From the NCBI GenBank assembly GCA_026168455.1, contig CM047426.1, positions 70,211,986-70,275,985 on the forward strand: a stretch of 64,000 bases of DNA. The letters run 5' to 3'. Source of the DNA: Theocolax elegans (Eukaryota; Arthropoda; Insecta; Hymenoptera; Cerocephalidae). This document shows, piece after piece, positions 47,543 through 60,805 of this stretch. The position numbers and the translations under genes are program-made. Every line of letters begins with the position of its first letter. Position 1 is the stretch's first letter. The notes below the pieces were generated by a model. That model was not told where the DNA came from, searched no databases, and saw nothing but the letters and a program-made list of their open reading frames with translations.

Positions 47543-48520
47543 ATGAGCACCATCATTAGCTCACTCAGTAGCTGCAGGGTAGTATATCTTCTATGAGCTG
47601 CACCGCGTCCAAGTCTTAGGAACAACAGCACATACTCAGATTGCAGGCTCCGATGATTGTTGACGGAACAGCAACACGTACTCAGATAGGCTCCGATGAT
47701 TGTTGACGCCCAGTGCAGGATTTTCTGTGAATATATTAAAAAATCAGACAAAGCAAACTACTAAATAATGGTATAATGGGAAACAGGAAGAAAGGACGCA
47801 TAAAAAGGTATACAATGGCCTGCTGATATCAATTGAGAGGTTAGGGGAACACCAACCTTCTCCTCTGTAATATAACTATATAAATAACGAAGTGCTCTAC
47901 GGATAAGCAACTTACCTGTAAATTAACCCGGAACTACACGTTAATCCTATAGCGAGCCGGTATTGAAGAAAAAGCAATACAATGAAGAATCTGCCCGTCG
48001 CACCACGTCCAAGTCTGAGGAACAGCAACACGTACACAGATTGGCTCCGATGATTGTTGACGCCCAGTGCAGGGTTTTCTGAGAATATATTTAAAAATGA
48101 GACAAAGCAAACTACTAAATAATGGTATACTGGGAAACAGGAAGAAAGGATGCATAAAAAGGTATACAATTGCCTCTTGATATCAATTAAGAGGTTAGGG
48201 GAACACCAACCTTCACTTGTAATATAACTATATAAATAACAAAGTTCTTCTACGGCTAAGCAACTTACTCTAAACGAAATCCACAACTCCACTTTAATCA
48301 TATAGCGAGCCGGTGTTGAATAAAAAGCACTATGCCATCAGCAATACAATGTAGAACCCGTTGACAGATCGGCAAGAAGCGCGAATGTACGCGTATATCG
48401 ATAGATGACCGCACGGGCGTACGTCGTACGCGCGCATCATGTCGATTCCAACGCAATGCGCATGCGCGCACGGACTAGACGGTCGGATCACGACCGAGAT
48501 GAGACACTCGTGGACTTCGT
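47543..48520. repeat. Satellite-associated 1-kb block, copy 2
   Basis: Almost identical to 45702-46683, joined within a satellite hairpin at cacca|cgatgagcacc. Confidence 0.9.
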
Positions 48521-49558
48521 TCAGAAACGTTTTATCATTATATATATTGTTAGTTTATAACGGAAAAATTTGTTTATTTCAAATCTTATAAACGTAGCAG
48601 CAATATTTTTAATTTTTCTAGATTGACGTGACACACGCGAATTGAGCAACAAATGCGAGTTCGTGGTGCGTGTACGCAGGCGATCGACGGAGCGCACGCA
48701 CCACGAAGTCCCCACTCTCCAACTAATAATAGACATAGTATTTTGGTTATTCTTGCGTACTAAAATGCGCCTGTTAATTCATTTACTCTAACATTTAACG
48801 TAATCAGAAAATAAGACGACATTGAATACCGAAAGATTTTTTTTATAATAATCAAACGGGTTGAATCGAGCGGTAAAAATGACTTCGTGGTGCGTGTACG
48901 CAGGCGATCGACGGAGCGCACGCACCACGAAGTCCCCACTCTCCAACTAATAATAGACATTCAGTATTCTGGTTATTCTCTTCGTACTAAAGTGCGCCTG
49001 TTAATTAATTTACTTAAATGTTTAACTTATTCAGAATAATAAGACGACATTGAATACCGAAAGATTTTTTTTATAATAATCAAACGGGTTGAATCGAGCG
49101 GTAAAAATGACTTCGTGGTGCGTGTACGCAGGCGATCGACGGAGCGCACGCACCACGAAGTCCCCACTCTCCAACTAATAATAGACATTCAGTATTTTGG
49201 TTATTCCTGCGTACTAAAATGCGCCTGTTAATTAATTTACTTAAATGTTTAACTTATCAGAATAATAAGACGACATTGAATACCGAAAGATTTTTTTTAT
49301 AATAATCAAACGGGTTGAATCGAGCGGTAAAAATGACTTCGTGGTGCGTGTACGCAGGCGATCGACGGAGCGCACGCACCACGAAGTCCCCACTCTCCAA
49401 CTAATAATAGACATTCAGTATTTTGGTTATTCTGCGTACTAAAATGCGCCTGTTAATTAATTTACTTAAATTTAACGTAATCAGAAAATAAGACGACATT
49501 GAATACCGAAAGATTTTTTTTATAATAATCAAACGGGTTGAATCGAGCGGTAAAAATG
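48521..49558. repeat. 225-bp satellite, block 2
   Basis: About 4.6 monomers. Begins with the same divergent variant monomer as block 1. Confidence 0.95.
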
Positions 49559-50575
49559 CACATTTGATTAGACTCTTTGACTAGGAACGAGCCCAAGGAA
49601 CCAGGATGAGCACCATCATTAGCTCACTCAGTAGCTGCAGGGTAGTATATCTTCTATGAGCTGCACCGCGTCCAAGTCTTAGGAACAACAGCACATACTC
49701 AGATTGCAGGCTCCGATGATTGTTGACGGAACAGCAACAGTACTCAGATAGGCTCCGATGATTGTTGACGACCCCAGTGCAGGATTTTCTGTGAATATAT
49801 TAAAAAATCAGACAAAGCAAACTACTAAATAATGGTATAATGGGAAACAGGAAGAAAGGACGCATAAAAAGGTATACAATGGCCTGCTGATATCAATTGA
49901 GAGGTTAGGGGAACACCAACCTTTCCTCTGTAATATAACTATAAAATAACGAAGTGCTCTTACGGATAAGCAACTTACCTGTAAATTAACCCGGAACTAC
50001 ACGTTAATCCTATAGCGAGCCGGTTGAAGAAAAAGCAATACATGAAGAATCTGCCCGTCGCACCACGTCCAAGTCTGAGGAACAGCAAACGTACACAGAT
50101 TGGCTCCGATGATTGTGACGCCCAGTGCAGGGTTTTCTGAGAATATATTAAAAATGAGACAAAGCAAATACTAAATAATGGTATACTGGGAAACAGGAAG
50201 AAAGGATGCATAAAAGGTATACAATTGCCTCTTGATATCAATTAAGAGGTTAGGGGAACACCAACCTTCACTTGTAATATAACTATATAATATAACAAAG
50301 TTCTTCTACGGCTAAGCAACTTAACTCTAAACGAAATCCACAACTCCACTTTAATCATATAGCGAGCCGGTGTTGAATAAAAAAGCACTATGCCATCAGC
50401 AATACAATGTAGAACCCGTTGACAGATCGGCAAGAAGCGCGAATGTACGCGTATATCGATAGATGACCGCACGGGCGTACGTCGTACGCGCGCATCATGT
50501 CGATTCCAACGCAATGCGCATGCGCGCACGGACTAGACGAGTCGGATCATGACCGAGATGAGACACTCGTGGACT
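49559..50575. repeat. Satellite-associated 1-kb block, copy 3
   Basis: Same block as copies 1 and 2, starting at gcacatttgattag, with more small deletions (many one-base losses that break the open frames present in the other copies). Confidence 0.9.
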
Positions 50576-52819
50576 TCGTTCAGAAACGTTTTATCATTAT
50601 ATATATTGTTAGTTTCTAACGGAAAAATTTGTTTATTTCAAATCTTATAAACGTAGCAGCAATATTTTTAATTTTTCTAGATTGACGTGACACACGCGAA
50701 TTGAGCAACAAATGCGAGTTCGTGGTGCGTGTACGCAGGCGATCGACGGAGCGCACGCACCACGAAGTCCCCACTCTCCAACTAATAATAGACATATAGT
50801 ATTTTGGTTATTCTTGCGTACTAAAATGCGCCTGTTAATTCATTTACTCTAACATTTAACGTAATCAGAAAATAAGACGACATTGAATACCGAAAGATTT
50901 TTTTTATAATAATCAAACGGGTTGAATCGAGCGGTAAAAATGACTTCGTGGTGCGTGTACGCAGGCGATCGACGGAGCGCACGCACCACGAAGTCCCCAC
51001 TCTCCAACTAATAATAGACATTCAGTATTCTGGTTATTCTCTTCGTACTAAAGTGCGCCTGTTAATTAATTTACTTAAATGTTTAACTTATTCAGAATAA
51101 TAAGACGACATTGACTACCGAAAGATTTTTTTTATAATAATCAAACGGGTTGGATCGAGCGGTAAAAATGACTTCGTGGTGCGTGTACGCAGGCGATCAA
51201 CGGAGCGCACGCACCACGAAGTCCCCACTCTCCAACTAATAATAGACATTAAGTATTTTGGTTATTCCTGCGTACTAAAATGCGCCTGTTAATTAATTTA
51301 CTTAAATTTAACGTATTCAGAAAATAAGACGACATTGAATACCGAAAGATTTTTTTTATAATAATCAAACGGGTTGAATCGAGCGGTAAAAAAGACTTCG
51401 TGGTGCGTGTACGCAGGCGATCGACGGAGCGCACGCACCACGAAGTCCCCACTCTCCAACTAATAATAGACATTCAGTATTCTGGTTATTCTCTTCGTAC
51501 TAAAGTGCGCCTGTTAATTAATTAACTTAAATGTTTAACTTATTCAGAATAATAAGACGACATTGATACCGAAAGATTTTTTTTATAATAATCAAACGGG
51601 TTGAATCGAGCGGTAAAAATGACTTCGTGGTGCGTGTACGCAGGCGATCGACGGAGCGCACGCACCACGAAGTCCCCACTCTCCAACTAATAATAGACAT
51701 TCAGTATTTTGGTTATTCCTGCGTACTAAAATGCGCCTGTTAATTAATTTACTTAAATGTTTAACTTATTCAGAAAATAAGACGACATTGAATACCGAAA
51801 GATTTTTTTTATAATAATCAAACGGGTTGAATCGAGCGGTAAAAATGACTTCGTGGTGCGTGTACGCAGGCGATCGACGGAGCGCACGCACCACGAAGTC
51901 CCCACTCTCCAACTAATAATAGACATTCAGTATTTTGGTTATTCCTTCGTACTAAAGTGCGCCTGTTAATTAATTACTTAAATGTTTAACTTATTCAGAA
52001 TAATAAGACGACATTGAATACCGAAAGATTTTTTTTATAATAATCAAACGGGTTGAATCGAGCGGTAAAAATGACTTCGTGGTGCGTGTACGCAGGCGAT
52101 CGACGGAGCGCACGACCACGAAGTCCCCACTCCAACTAATAATAGACATTCAGTATTCTGGTTATTCCTGCGTACTAAAATGCGCCTGTTAATTAATTTA
52201 CTTAATATTTAACGTATTCAGAAAATAAGACGACATTGAATACCGAAAGATTTTTTTTATAATAATCAAACGGGTTGAATCGAGCGGTAAAAAAGACTTC
52301 GTGGTGCGTGTACGCAGGCGATCGACGGAGCGCACGCACCACGAAGTCCCCACTCCAACTAATAATAGACATTCAGTATTTTGGTTATTCCTGCGTACTA
52401 AAATGCGCCTGTTAATTAATTTACTTAAATGGTTAACTTATTCAGAAAATAAGACGACATTGAATACCGAAAGATTTTTTTTATAATAATCAAACGGGTT
52501 GAATCGAGCGGTAAAAATGACTTCGTGGTGCGTGTACGCAGGCGATCGACGGAGCGCACGCACCACGAAGTCCCCACTCTCCAACTAATAATAGACATTC
52601 AGTATTCTGGTTATTCCTGCGTACTAAAATGCGCCTGTTAATTAATTTACTTTAATATTTAACGTATTCAGAAAATAAGACGACATTGAATACCGAAAGA
52701 TTTTTTTTATAATAATCAAACGGGTTGAATCGAGCGGTAAAAAAGACTTCGTGGTGCGTGTACGCAGGCGATCAACGGAGCGCACGCACCACGAAGTCCC
52801 CACATTCCAACTAATAATA

Positions 52820-53034
52820 CACGGAGAAAAATTTATGGTAAATTTTACCCTGGTGTTCTACTAAAAGTGGGACAGAGGACACAGCAGGGTAAAAAATACC
52901 CGGTTTTCAAATAAATTTTAACCGAACAGCAGGGTAAAATTTATTTGAAAACTGGGTATTTTTACCCTGCTGTGTCCTTCGTCCCACTTTTACTAGAACA
53001 CCAAGGTAAAATTTACTAGAAATTTTTCTCCGTG
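52820..53034. mobile_element. Palindromic MITE in satellite, copy 1
   Basis: 215 bp, termini cacggagaaaaattt and inverse; flanked by TA on both sides within ctaataatagacatt, giving the TA target duplication. The two arms (taccctggtgttc, gggacagaggacacagcagg) are near-perfect inverses. Confidence 0.9.
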
Positions 53035-53931
53035 TAGACATTCAGTATTCTGGTTATTCCTGCGTACTTAAATGCGCCTGTTAATTAATTACTTTAATAT
53101 TTAACGTAATCAGAAAATAAGACGATTTGAATACCGAAAGATTTTTTTATAATAATCAAACGGGTTGAATCGAGCGGTTAAAATGACTTCGTGGTGCGTG
53201 TACGCAGGCGATCGACGGAGCGCACGAACCACGACGTCCCCACTCTCAACTAATAATAGACATTCAGTATTCTGGTTATTCTCTTCGTACTAAAGTGCGC
53301 CTGTTAATTAATTAACTTAAATGTTTAACTTATTCAGAATAATAAGACGACATTGAATACCGAAAGATTTTTTTATAACAATCAAACGGGTTGAATCGAG
53401 CGGTAAAAATGACTTTGTGGTGCGTGTACGCAGGCGATCAACGGAGCGCACGGACCACGAAGTCCCCACATTCCAACTAATAATAGACATTCAGTATTCT
53501 GGTTATTCCTGCGTACTTAATGCGCCTGTTAATTAATTTACTTTAATATTTAACCGTATTCAGAAATAGAGCGACATTGAATACCGAAAGATTTTTTTTA
53601 TAATAATCAAACGGGTTAATCGAGCGGTAAAAATGACTTCGTGGTGCGTGTACGCAGGCGATCGACGGAGCGCACGCACCACGAAGTCCCCAATCTCCAA
53701 CTAATCATAGACATTCAGTATTCTGGTTATTCCGCGTACTTAAATGCGCTGTTAATTAATTTACTTTAATATTTTAACGTATTCAGAAATAAGACGACAT
53801 GAATACCGAAAGATTTATTTTTAATAATCAAACGGGTTGAATCGAGCGGTAAAAAGACTTCGTGGTGCGTGTGTACGCAGGCGATCAACGGAGCGCACGC
53901 ACCACGAAGTCCCCACATTCCACTAATAATA

Positions 53932-54143
53932 CACGGAGAAAAATTTATGGTAAATTTTACCCTGGTGTTCTACTAAAAGTGGGACAGAGGACACAGCAGG
54001 GTAAAAAATACCCGGTTTTCAAATAAATTTTAACCGAACAGCAGGGTAAAATTTATTTGAAAACTGGGTATTTTTACCCTGCTGTGTCCTTCGTCCCATT
54101 TACTAGAACACCAAGGTAAAATTTACTAGAAATTTTCTCCGTG
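53932..54143. mobile_element. Palindromic MITE in satellite, copy 2
   Basis: Same insertion point in the monomer as copy 1. Small deletions (gtcccatttac). Confidence 0.9.
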
Positions 54144-55500
54144 TAGACATTCAGTATTCTGGTTATTCCTGCGTACTTAAATGCGCCTGTTAATTAATTA
54201 CTTTAATATTTAACGTAATCAGAAAATAAGACGATTTGAATACCCGAAAGATTTTTTTTATAATAATCAAACGGGTTGAATCGAGCGGTAACAAATGACT
54301 TCGTGGTGCGTGTACGCAGGCGATCAACGGAGCGCACGCACCACGAAGTCCCCACTCTCCAACTAATAATAGACATTCAGTATTCTGGTTATTCCTGCGT
54401 ACTAAAATGCGCCTGTTAATTAATTTACTTAATATTTAACGTAATCAGAAAATAAGACGATTGAATACCGAAAGATTTTTTTTTATAATAATCAAACGTG
54501 TTGAATCGAGCGGTAAAATGACTTCGTGGTGCGTGTACGCAGGCGATCGACGGAGCGCACGCACCACGAAGTCCCCACTCTCCAACTAATAATAGACATT
54601 CAGTATTCTGGTTATCTCTTTCGTACTAAGTGCGCCTGTTAATTAATTAACTTAAATGTTTAACTTATTCAGAATAATAAGACGACATTGAATACCGAAA
54701 GATTTTTTTTATAACAATCAACGGGTTGAATCGAGCGGTAAAAAATGACTTAGTGGTGCGTGTACGCAGGCGATCAACGGAGCGCACGGACCACGAAGTC
54801 CCCACATTCCAACTAATACTAGACATTCAGTATTCTGGTTATTCCTGCGTACTTAAATGCGCTGTTAATTAATTTACTTTAATAGTTTAACGTATTCAGA
54901 AAATAAGGACGACATTGAATACCGAAAGATTTTTTTTATAATAATCAAACGGGTTGAATCGAGCGGTAAAAAAGACTTCGTGGTGCGTGTACGCAGGCGA
55001 TCAACGGAGCGCACGCACCACGAAGTCCCCACATCTCCAACTAATAATAGACATTCAGTATTCTGGTTATTCCTGCGTACTAAAATGCGCCTGTTAATTA
55101 ATTTACTTAAATGTTAACTATTCAGAAAATAAGACGACATTGAATACCGAAAGATTTTTTTTATAATAATCAAACGGGTTGAATGGAGCGGTAAAAATGA
55201 CTTCGTGGTGCGTGTACGCAGGCGATCGACGGAGCGCACGCACCACGAAGTCCCCACTCTCCAACTAATAATAGACATTCAGTATTCTGGTTATTCTCTC
55301 GTACTAAAGTGCGCCTGTAATTAATTTACTTAAATGTTTAACTTATTCAGAATAATAAGACGACATTGACTACCGAAAGATTTTTTTTTATAATAATCAA
55401 ACGGGTTGAATCGAGCGGTAAAAATGACTTCGTGGTGCGTGTACGCAGGCGATCAACGGAGCGCACGCACCACGAAGTCCCCACTCTCCAACTAATATAG

Positions 55501-55689
55501 ACCCTGGTGTTCTACTAAAAGTGGGACAGAGGACACAGCAGGGTAAAAAATACCCGGTTTTCAAATAAATTTTAACCGAACAGCAGGGTAAAATTTATTT
55601 GAAAACTGGGTATTTTTTACCCTGCTGTGTCCTTCGTCCCACTTTTACTAGAACACCAAGGTAAAATTTACTAGAAATTTTTCTCCGTG
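55501..55689. mobile_element. Palindromic MITE in satellite, copy 3, left end lost
   Basis: Starts internally at accctggtgttc directly after satellite actaatatag; the left terminal repeat is deleted. The right terminus is intact. Confidence 0.88.
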
Positions 55690-57044
55690 TAGACATTCAG
55701 TATTCTGGTTATTCCTGCGTACTTAAATGCGCCTGTTAATTAATTTACTTTAATATTTAACGTAATCAGAAAATAAGACGATTTGAATACCGAAAGATTT
55801 TTTTTATAATAATCAAACGGGTTGAATCGAGCGGTTAAAATGACTTCGTGGTGCGTGTACGCAGGCGATCGACGGAGCGCACGAACCACGACGTCCCCAC
55901 TCTCCAACTAATAATAGACATTCAGTATTCTGGTTATTCTCTTCGTACTAAAGTGCGCCTGTTAATTAATTAACTTAAATGTTTAACTTATTCAGAATAA
56001 TAAGACGACATGATACCGAAAGATTTTTTTTATTAATAATCAAACGGGTTGAATCGAGCGGTAAAATGACTTCGTGGTGCGTGTACGCAGGCGATCGACG
56101 GAAGCGCAGCACCACGAAGTCCCACCTCCAACTAATAATCGACATCAGTATTCGGTTATTCTCCTTCGTACTAAATGCGCCTGTAAGTAATTAACTTAAA
56201 TGTTTAAACTTATTCAGAATACTAAGACGACATTGAATACCGAAAGATTTTTTTTTTATAACAATCAAACGGGTTGAATCGAGCGGTAAAAAGACTTAGT
56301 GGTGCGTGTACGCGGCGATCAACGGAGCGCACGGACCACGAAGTCCCCACATTCCAACTAATAATAGACATTCAGTATTCTGGTTATTCCTGCGTACTTA
56401 AATGCGCTGTTAATAATTTACTTAATATTTAACGTATTCAGACAAATAAGACGACATGAATACCGAAAGATTTTTTTTTTATAATAATCAAACGGGTTGA
56501 ATCGAGCGGTAAAAAAGACTTCGTGGTGCGTGTACGCAGGCGATCAACGGAGCGCACGCACCACGAAGTCCCCACATTCCAACTAATAATAGACAGTCAG
56601 TATTTTGGTTATTCCTGCGTACTAAAATGCGCCTGTTAATTAATTTACTTAAATGGTTAACTTATTCAGAAAAATAAGACGACATTGAATACCGAAAGAT
56701 TTTTTTTATAATAATCAAACGGGTTGAATGGAGCGGTAAAAATGACTTCGTGGTGCGTGTACGCAGGCGATCGACGGAGCGCACGCACCACGAAGTCCCC
56801 ACTCTCCAACTAATAATAGACATTCAGTATTCTGGTTATTCCTGCGTACTTAAATGCGCCTGTTAATTAATTTACTTTAATATTTAACGTATTCAGAAAA
56901 TAAGACGACATTGAATACCGAAAGATTTTTTTTATAATAATCAAACGGGTTGAATCGAGCGGTAAAAAAGACTTCGTGGTGCGTGTACGCAGGCGATCAA
57001 CGGAGCGCACGCACCACGAAGTCCCCACATTCCAACTAATAATA

Positions 57045-57259
57045 CACGGAGAAAAATTTATGGTAAATTTTACCCTGGTGTTCTACTAAAAGTGGGACAG
57101 AGGACACAGCAGGGTAAAAATACCCGGTTTTCAAATAAATTTTAACCGAACAGCAGGGTAAAATTTATTTGAAAACTGGGTATTTTTTACCCTGCTGTGT
57201 CCTTCGTCCCACTTTTACTAGAACACCAAGGTAAAATTTACTAGAAATTTTTCTCCGTG
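57045..57259. mobile_element. Palindromic MITE in satellite, copy 4
   Basis: Complete, same insertion point as copies 1, 2 and 5. Confidence 0.9.
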
Positions 57260-58165
57260 TAGACATTCAGTATTCTGGTTATTCCTGCGTACTTAAATGC
57301 GCCTGTTAATTAATTTACTTTAATATTTAACGTAATCAGAAAATAAGACGATTGAATACCGAAAGATTTTTTTTATAATAATCAAACGGGTTGAATCGAG
57401 CGGTTAAAATGACTTCGTGGTGCGTGTACGCAGGCGATCGACGGAGCGCACGAACCACGACGTCCCCACTCTCCAACTAATAATAGACATTCAGTATTCT
57501 GGTTATTCTCTTCGTACTAAAGTGCGCCTGTTAATTAATTAACTTAAATGTTTAACTTATTCAGAATAATAAGACGACATTGAATACCGAAAGATTTTTT
57601 TTATAACAATCAAACGGGTTGAATCGAGCGGTAAAAATGACTTTGTGGTGCGTGTACGCAGGCGATCAACGGAGCGCACGGACCACGAAGTCCCCACATT
57701 CCAACTAATAATAGACATTCAGTATTCTGGTTATTCCTGCGTACTTAAATGCGCCTGTTAATTAATTTACTTTAATATTTAACGTATTCAGAAAATAAGA
57801 CGACATTGAATACCGAAAGATTTTTTTTATAATAATCAAACGGGTTGAATCGAGCGGTAAAAATGACTTCGTGGTGCGTGTACGCAGGCGATCGACGGAG
57901 CGCACGCACCACGAAGTCCCCACTCTCCAACTAATAATAGACATTCAGTATTCTGGTTATTCCTGCGTACTTAAATGCGCCTGTTAATTAATTTACTTTA
58001 ATATTTAACGTATTCAGAAAATAAGACGACATTGAATACCGAAAGATTTATTTTATAATAATCAAACGGGTTGAATCGAGCGGTAAAAAAGACTTCGTGG
58101 TGCGTGTACGCAGGCGATCAACGGAGCGCACGCACCACGAAGTCCCCACATTCCAACTAATAATA

Positions 58166-58380
58166 CACGGAGAAAAATTTATGGTAAATTTTACCCTGGT
58201 GTTCTACTAAAAGTGGGACAGAGGACACAGCAGGGTAAAAAATACCCGGTTTTCAAATAAATTTTAACCGAACAGCAGGGTAAAATTTATTTGAAAACTG
58301 GGTATTTTTTACCCTGCTGTGTCCTTCGTCCCAATTTACTAGAACACCAAGGTAAAATTTACTAGAAATTTTTCTCCGTG
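58166..58380. mobile_element. Palindromic MITE in satellite, copy 5
   Basis: Complete apart from a small deletion (gtcccaatttac). It lies about 1.12 kb after copy 4, the same distance as between copies 1 and 2. Confidence 0.9.
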
Positions 58381-59590
58381 TAGACATTCAGTATTCTGGT
58401 TATTCCTGCGTACTTAAATGCGCCTGTTAATTAATTTACTTTAATATTTAACGTAATCAGAAAATAAGACGATTTGAATACCGAAAGATTTTTTTTATAA
58501 TAATCAAACGGGTTGAATCGAGCGGTAAAAATGACTTCGTGGTGCGTGTACGCAGGCGATCAACGGAGCGCACGCACCACGAAGTCCCCACTCTCCAACT
58601 AATAATAGACATTCAGTATTCTGGTTATTCCTGCGTACTAAAATGCGCCTGTTAATTAATTTACTTTAATATTTAACGTAATCAGAAAATAAGACGATTT
58701 GAATACCGAAAGATTTTTTTTATAATAATCAAACGTGTTGAATCGAGCGGTAAAAATGACTTCGTGGTGCGTGTACGCAGGCGATCGACGGAGCGCACGC
58801 ACCATCAAGTCCCCACTCTCCAACTAATAATAGACATTCAGTATTCTGGTTATTCCTGCGTACTAAAATGCGCCTGTTAATTAATTTACTTTAATATTTA
58901 ACGTAATCAGAAAATAAGTCGATTTGAATACCGAAAGATTTTTTTTATAATAATCAAACGTGTTGAATCGAGCGGTAAAAATGACTTCGTGGTGCGTGTA
59001 CGCAGGCGATCGACGGAGCGCACGCACCATGAAGTCCCCACTCTCCAACTAATAATAGACATTCAGTATTCTGGTTATTCCTGCGTACTAAAATGCGCCT
59101 GTTAATTAATTTACTTTAATATTTAACGTAATCAGAAAATAAGACGACATTGAATACCGAAAGATTTTTTTTATAATAATCAAACGGGTTGAATCGAGCG
59201 GTAAAAATGACTTCGTGGTGCGTGTACGCAGGCGATCGACGGAGCGCACGCACCACGAAGTCCCCACTCTCCAACTAATAATAGACATTCAGTATTCTGG
59301 CTATTCCTGCGTACTAAAATGCGCCTGTTAATTAATTTACTTAAATGTTTAACTTATTCAGAATAATAGACGACATTGAATACCGAAAGATTTTTTTTAT
59401 AATAATCTAACGGGTTGAATCTAGCGGTAAAAATGACTTCGTGGTGCGTGTACGCAGGCGATCAACGGAGCGCACGTACCACGAAGTCCCCACTCTCCAA
59501 CTAATAATAGACATTCTGTATTTTGGTTATTCCTGCGTACTAAAATGCGCCTGTTATTTAATTTGCTTAAATGTTTAACCTATAAACATA

Positions 59591-59847
59591 AAAGTTTTGT
59601 TTCATGATCCCTGTGTGTGCACATCAATATGTTTGCACGTCCAATTGACAACTTTGAAAAAAGTTGACTGTTTGCCGTGCAGCCGACAGTCTAAGATGGC
59701 GGCTGCTGCGCTCGCGTAACCTTCGTATCTTTCTACCGCTAGCGCCACCGAACGGTAATTTATGGCGTTAGATTTTATTTTGTTACTGTTGCGGTATCAA
59801 AGTCTACTATTTTTTTGAATATACTGAATATATTTATGAGTACACTT
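59591..59847. other. Non-satellite sequence after the array
   Basis: GC-richer patch (59690-59760, ccgctagcgccaccgaacgg) without an ORF. Nothing recognised. Confidence 0.4.
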
Positions 59848-60040
59848 CCCTTCGTATATGAATAAGTTAACTATGTACAAAGTTTGAGACAAAAATATTA
59901 TTTCGTTTGTATTTAATCCCTTACCAAAAATGTGAGACGGGCGCAGCATACTCAAAATTTTTGGTAAGGGTTTAAAGAAAAATGTGATAATTTTGCTGTC
60001 CCAAATTTTGCACACACTTAAATAATCCATATACGAAGGG
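59848..60040. mobile_element. ~190-bp hairpin MITE
   Basis: cccttcgtatatg at the left and catatacgaaggg at the right; the inner arms (tttgagacaaaaatattat, cttaccaaaaat) pair imperfectly with their inverses. Confidence 0.7.
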
Positions 60041-60129
60041 CAATGAACTCTTATTTCTCCGTATAATAATATAATTATCTAATTATAATCGATTATTTGA
60101 TTTACTCAGTCGATAAGGTAGGGAGGATA

Positions 60130-60154
60130 AAAATTGACTTTGGAACCCCCTTAA
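60130..60154 (-). repeat. TTAA-type terminus, right side
   Basis: The inverse of gggggttccaaagtcaattt followed by TTAA. It pairs with the left copies at 42437 and 44431. ttatcgac follows within 25 bp on the inner side of both ends. Confidence 0.75.
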
Positions 60155-60805
60155 CGTAAAAGTTCTAGTTTCAACCTTTTTCGTGAGTATTGATTATTTT
60201 TTCTTAATTTTCGTTAATATTATATTCCTATTATTTACGTTATAAATATATATACACTTTTTAACTTTTTCTCTCAATTTTAAACGTTTTTAATACATTT
60301 TATAAATAATTCAATTTAATAATAATTGATTTAAATAAATTAAAAAAAAAACAATTAAAATCGAGAAAAAAGAAACAAAAAATTGCATTTGTTGTAGCCT
60401 ACTTGACTTTACGAATATTGGTTCTGGAATCTGTAATTAACCAATTAAAATTTTTGATTTTACGCATATTGTATTCTAGAATCTGGAACTGAGCAGTTGT
60501 AGTAAAATCTGAAAGATGAACTGTTCATTTTGTATGAAACCGAACACAAGTTATTAGCATATCGATAAATTTTGATATATTGTAATTAAATTCGCCATAT
60601 TTCTGTATGCTTCATAACAGTGGTATATATTTTAATAAGGTTTTATATATTTTTACGAGTTAAATATATAACGATGTATATTGATTATTTATTTAATATA
60701 TTTTCATATTTATACGAATTGTACAAAATAACTCGATATATTTTAATAAATTTGTATATTTGCTCCACTTTTTCATTGCACACTTATACAATTTTTGTAA
60801 GAATA
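60155..60805. other. AT-rich DNA
   Basis: No gene. ttctggaatc and ttctagaatctgg words at 60420 and 60473 resemble the ccagttccagaatcc text at 45611. Confidence 0.4.

Larger units (their letters stand above)
50576..59590. repeat. 225-bp satellite, main array (about 35 monomers)
   Basis: Continuous head-to-tail array. Each monomer joins a GC-rich hairpin part to an AT-rich part (attaatttactt, gattttttttataataatc, gggttgaatcgagcgg). Subtypes are visible: gcgatcgacgg versus gcgatcaacgg, cattcc versus ctctcc, and ctgcgtac versus ctcttcgtac. Between 53.0 and 57 kb single-base indels are frequent. Five monomers carry a MITE. The array decays after 59560. Confidence 0.95.

Noticed and set aside
46923..59288. 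Repeated minus-strand 60-74-codon frames in the satellite
   Set aside because: They arise from the monomer sequence (the hairpin region read backwards) and are lost in many monomers by indels, so they are not genes.
46684..59590. CENP-B box in the satellite
   Set aside because: ttcg in cttcgtggtgcg is present, but the spacing and the following A and CGGG positions of the box do not match.
46684..59590. Hammerhead ribozyme in the satellite (cgaaag present)
   Set aside because: No CUGANGA partner and no suitable stems around it.
46684..59590. CRISPR-like array
   Set aside because: The repeats are long contiguous monomers without unique spacers, in a eukaryotic context.
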